Source: CAVPKN01 sp963832835
Lineage (GTDB): Bacteria; Chlamydiota; Chlamydiia; Chlamydiales; JAAKFR01
NCBI GenBank assembly: GCA_963832835.1
Contig: CAWHVD010000001.1
Coordinates: forward strand, 1,736,001 to 1,800,000
Length of the DNA: 64,000 nt
Direction of reading: 5' to 3'
Shown here piece by piece: positions 61,235 through 64,000 of this stretch. The translations under genes and the position numbers were made by a program. Under the pieces are notes generated by a model. It saw only the letters and a list, made by a program, of their open reading frames with translations. It made no database searches and had not been told where the DNA came from. Within the stretch, counting starts at the first letter, position 1, and every line of letters starts with the position of its first letter.

Positions 61235-61983
61235 ATAAACCCAAATCATCCGAAGAACCTGGCATCGAACTGAGCAAAATCAATTTATCTACTGATTCTG
61301 GATGAGCAAGGACATATTGCAATCCCAAAAAACCACCCCAAGAGTGCCCTAAGATAGACACTTTTTTGACTCCAAGGGAACGACGAATTGCCTCAATATC
61401 CTCAATATATGTTTTAAGATTGATTTGTTCAGGATTGATATCGCAAGTCGATCTGCCAAGTCCCCTCTGATCGTAAAAAACGACGCGATGACTTTTAGCC
61501 AAAGGAGTCATATGAGGCAGTAAATAATCTTGCGTGAGAAATCCGACTCCTCCATGAAGGATAATCAGAGGATTCCCGGTGCCGATCTCTCTACAAAATA
61601 GTTCCGTCCCTCCAGCCTGTACAAATTTTTCTGCAGTTTGTGAGTGAGTATACTGTCTGCTGCTTGCCTGACAGGGATTTGATACAACAAATCCAAACAC
61701 AAAGAAGTAAAGTAATGTACGTATCATTTTTATTTTCCAAAAATATTTTGGTATGGAGTTAATACGATATGGCCATTTTTTGTAAACTTCGGCCTCACAA
61801 ATTTTCAGGCTTAAAAAATTTGCGATATTTGCTGACTGTCGGCCCAGAGATCATGAATAATCCGTCTCCCCGATAGTGTATGGTTTGCGGGAATTTCGGT
61901 GACACGGCCACATGGGCTTTCACAACCTCCAGAACAAATAGGCTGTATTTTTTTATTTGCTCTCAGGGGCGTCTACTGACTCG

Positions 61984-62070
61984 CCTACCCATTCAGGTAG
62001 GTTCTTGTCGGCATGGCCCCGACCATCCAAGCAGGCACGATTTTGGCCCGTACTCACCCTACGGGCCAAA
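61984..62070 (+). promoter_or_regulatory. three consecutive hairpins in the leader of rhlE
   Basis: In the 431-bp gene-free stretch 61728-62158 there are three stems in a row: CCTACC/GGTAGG (61984-62001), GTCGG/CCGAC (62007-62023) and TTTGGCCCGTA/TACGGGCCAAA (62042-62070). The last is followed by a T-rich run from 62071 (TTTCTCGGCTTTTTTC). It looks like a leader with an attenuator-like terminator, or an IS end. Cold-shock helicase genes often have long structured leaders. Confidence 0.5.
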
Positions 62071-62158
62071 TTTCTCGGCTTTTTTCTTTTTAAATATTTA
62101 TAAATAAGAGAACCTGTTATAGTTAATCGCTTTTCAAATGAGAATTTAACAGGAAATA

Positions 62159-63442
62159 ATGTCATTTAAAATTCTTGGCCTTCAACCAGAACTTCTTCAA
62201 GCAATTGATGAACAGGGGTACACTGAGGCCACACCCATTCAAATACAAGCTATCCCGCTCATCCTTAAAGGGAATGATATTTTGGCGGGTGCCCAAACAG
62301 GCACCGGAAAAACAGCCAGTTTTACCCTTCCGCTTCTTCAGCTTTTGATGAACAATCATCAGCCTCAAAAACGCGCAATACGTACACTGATTTTAACCCC
62401 TACGCGCGAACTTGCAGCTCAAGTAGCTGATAGTGTTCAAACTTATGGAAAGTATCTACCTTTGAAGGCTCAAGTCATCTTTGGAGGAGTGAATATCAAT
62501 ATGCAAATTAAAAGATTGCAGGGCGGTGCAGATATTTTGATTGCTACTCCTGGACGCCTCCTAGACCTCGTCTCACAAAAAATCATTAACCTCTCACATA
62601 TCGAAATCCTTGTAATCGATGAAGCCGATCGTATGATGGATATGGGTTTCATCCATGACCTAAGGAAGATCTTGGCCCTTCTGCCAACAAGTCGACAAAA
62701 CCTTTTATTTTCTGCAACTTTCTCACAAGATATTAAAACTCTCGCTTACGGCATCCTCAAGTCCCCCCAAACTATTGAAGTCACGCGTCATAATACTCCA
62801 GCTGAATTAGTCTCCCAAGTCGTTTACCCGGTGGATAATAAACGTAAACATGAGCTCCTTTCCTTTTTAATTTCTACGAAAAAATGGGAACAAGTTCTGG
62901 TATTCACGCGCACCAAACATGGCGCTAACCGACTAGCAAAGCAACTCACAGCCAACGGAATTACCTCTGATGCGATTCATGGCAATAAAAGTCAGAATGC
63001 GCGTACAAAGGCTCTACACGACTTTAAAAAAGGCTTAATACGTGTACTTGTAGCCACAGATATTGCTGCAAGGGGTATCGATATTGATCTACTCCCCCAT
63101 GTCGTTAATTTTGAACTTCCCAATGTTCCTGAGGATTATGTCCACCGCATTGGACGTACTGGACGAGCAGGGAATGAGGGAAAAGCCTATTCGCTTGTTT
63201 GCATTGATGAAAATAAATTACTGTCAGACATCGAGCGCCTTTTAAAACGAAAGATTCCTAAAGTGGTTGAACCTGGTTATGAACCAGACCCTTCTATCGC
63301 TGCTGAACCCATTCCCAATGGACGTGGCAATCAGGGGTCCAGAAACCACTCTAGGGGCTACTCTGGTAGAAACAATCATTCACCCAGACAATCGCCTTCA
63401 CATCAAGACCGTTATACCATCTTATCAAAAATAAAGCCATGA
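62159..63442 (+). CDS. rhlE: DEAD-box RNA helicase RhlE-like
   Basis: This 427-aa protein has the full set of helicase motifs: Q-motif (GYTEATPIQIQAIP), motif I AGAQTGTGKT, Ia PTRELAAQV, DEAD as VIDEADRMMDMGF, SAT as LFSATFS, and motif VI HRIGRTGRAG. The basic tail (GRGNQGSRNHSRGYSGRNNH) binds RNA. The last nine residues and the TGA are encoded inside repeat copy H, so the original C-terminus was probably replaced. RhlE works in RNA turnover and ribosome assembly, especially in the cold. Confidence 0.93.
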   Translation: MSFKILGLQPELLQAIDEQGYTEATPIQIQAIPLILKGNDILAGAQTGTGKTASFTLPLLQLLMNNHQPQKRAIRTLILTPTRELAAQVADSVQTYGKYLPLKAQVIFGGVNINMQIKRLQGGADILIATPGRLLDLVSQKIINLSHIEILVIDEADRMMDMGFIHDLRKILALLPTSRQNLLFSATFSQDIKTLAYGILKSPQTIEVTRHNTPAELVSQVVYPVDNKRKHELLSFLISTKKWEQVLVFTRTKHGANRLAKQLTANGITSDAIHGNKSQNARTKALHDFKKGLIRVLVATDIAARGIDIDLLPHVVNFELPNVPEDYVHRIGRTGRAGNEGKAYSLVCIDENKLLSDIERLLKRKIPKVVEPGYEPDPSIAAEPIPNGRGNQGSRNHSRGYSGRNNHSPRQSPSHQDRYTILSKIKP

Positions 63443-63576
63443 AGTGGCACTGGGTAACATGCTAGATTTGAAGGATCGTTTCGAAGCCTATGTTTTTGTA
63501 CCTAAGCGAGAAAGGATCATTCAAAAATGGCGTGTTATACAGTGCCAATTCGTGGGTTATTTTTGATAAATGTATT
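63412..63576 (-). repeat. 167-bp dispersed repeat, copy H (full length, diverged)
   Basis: A 165-bp copy with both ends altered in parallel (ACCATCTTATCAAAAATAAA versus TTATTTTTGATAAATGTATT). The changed end sequences still pair, so the ends have co-varied. It begins inside the rhlE reading frame and supplies its stop codon. Confidence 0.9.
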
Positions 63577-63596
63577 AGTTATAGGTTGTCAATAAG

Positions 63597-63761
63597 ATGA
63601 AAAATACTCCGAACTCTAACACCATTCATCCTGATCTTGTAAAAGCCAATGAAATTGCATACGAGACTAGCGATTTGATTTGCAAGAACCTGGTCAAAGA
63701 AGCAGCGAACGAAAAGTATGGTGCGTGTGGGCTCGAAATAAAAAAACTTTCTATTATATAA
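63597..63761 (+). CDS. short hypothetical protein (54 aa)
   Basis: ATG 63597 opens 54 codons, MKNTPNSNTIHPDLVKANEI and on to LEIKKLSII. It is soluble and helical, with two Cys. No clear ribosome site. It lies between repeat copy H and the outer membrane protein gene. It may be spurious. Confidence 0.3.
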   Translation: MKNTPNSNTIHPDLVKANEIAYETSDLICKNLVKEAANEKYGACGLEIKKLSII

Positions 63762-63811
63762 TCATTCTTGCTAACCTCGAAATCCTAAAAAAAAGAAATC
63801 GAGGTTAAAAT

Positions 63812-64000
63812 ATGAAGAAAATTTTTCCCACTTTTATGACGCTTTTCATGCTTTCAGGATCTGTGTTTGCTGACTCTGAATGCTGTTCCAACAATTGCTA
63901 CGACAGTTGTTTCCGCTCTCTGATCAGCCAAGGTGGCTTGTATGTTGGGTTAACAGGTATTTATGCTGTGCCTAGCGAGACAGGGCTGGGTAACTTTACA
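63812..64000 (+). CDS. MOMP-like outer membrane protein, C-terminus off window
   Basis: The visible 63 residues begin MKKIFPTFMTLFMLSGSVFA (signal peptide), then a Cys cluster (ECCSNNCYDSC) and GGLYVGLTGIYAVPSETG, a first beta strand. This start is typical of the expanded MOMP-like families of Waddlia- and Simkania-type chlamydiae, where N-terminal Cys residues cross-link the envelope. Only the beginning is visible. Confidence 0.7.
   Translation, partial: MKKIFPTFMTLFMLSGSVFADSECCSNNCYDSCFRSLISQGGLYVGLTGIYAVPSETGLGNFT

Larger units (their letters stand above)
59424..61727 (-). pseudogene. secreted alpha/beta hydrolase (prolyl aminopeptidase-like) split by a TnpB element
   Basis: The N-terminal part at 61235-61727 has a signal peptide (MIRTLLYFFVFGFVVSNPCQ), NPLIILHGGVG (oxyanion HGG), FYDQRGLGRST and the nucleophile ILGHSWGGFLGLQY, breaking off at SSDDLGLS. 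The C-terminal part at 59424-59873 has LFQELQKRLGPYQETLQK, CPTLLIHGDVDVIPF and IKIEQCGHFPFVEQPE (catalytic His). Joining GGTTTAT directly to CACTCTTCC restores the frame as DLGLSLFQEL. A separate frameshift near 59512 (after AAIPSS) also breaks the C-terminus. Confidence 0.85.

Overview
The window is a piece of a chromosome from an environmental (amoeba- or protist-associated type) member of the Chlamydiae. The placement rests on gene content and order. dnaQ-like, mqnD, mqnB, msbA, accA, a CT266-like gene and an HU/IHF gene follow each other as I recall for CT261-CT267 of Chlamydia trachomatis. groES-groEL lies next to pepF, and menaquinone is made by the futalosine route. There are several two-helix inclusion-membrane-like proteins and Cys-rich chlamydial-type outer membrane proteins.

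Layout. 1-959: a cut-off IS1634-family element abutting a partial copy of a dispersed 167-bp repeat. 960-2850: pteridine/folate-type genes and a HAD phosphatase (minus strand). 2892-5400: a compact fliO-fliP-fliQ-fliR, small lipoprotein and csrA cluster, i.e. a flagellar export gate with its usual regulator. 5465-24620: chlamydial core genes, interrupted by three paralogous Inc-like genes (7.7-10.7 kb) and ending in a groESL operon preceded by a CIRCE operator. 24.8-25.7 kb: a broken IS66 copy.

26.3-47.0 kb: a composite genomic island on tRNA-Asn. The 3' part of the tRNA recurs at 36.88 kb and 46.95 kb, giving two tandem segments. Segment 1 has a satellite-like core (tyrosine integrase, excisionase-like protein, HTH protein, DUF3987 replication protein, HGG-motif protein). 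Its cargo is secreted proteins plus a HEPN-like/membrane-protein gene pair beside the right attachment site. Segment 2 lacks an integrase and holds a broken metallo-hydrolase, RhuM, an intact IS66 element with an 8-bp target duplication, HicA/HicB genes, and a lipase-type effector candidate overlapping a small membrane-anchored partner.

47.2-64.0 kb: accessory genes and decay. These include an Inc-like Sel1 protein, a very unusual PARP-nucleotidyltransferase-TPR fusion, toxin-antitoxin remnants, a truncated proton ATPase, outer membrane proteins, a choloylglycine-hydrolase-type enzyme, catalase, an alpha/beta-hydrolase gene split by a TnpB element, and the helicase RhlE.

The most striking window-wide feature is the 167-bp inverted-terminal repeat (eight copies, five of them full length at exactly 167 bp). 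It sits repeatedly at, or even supplies, the stop codon of the adjoining gene. All calls are by eye from sequence; no database search was possible.
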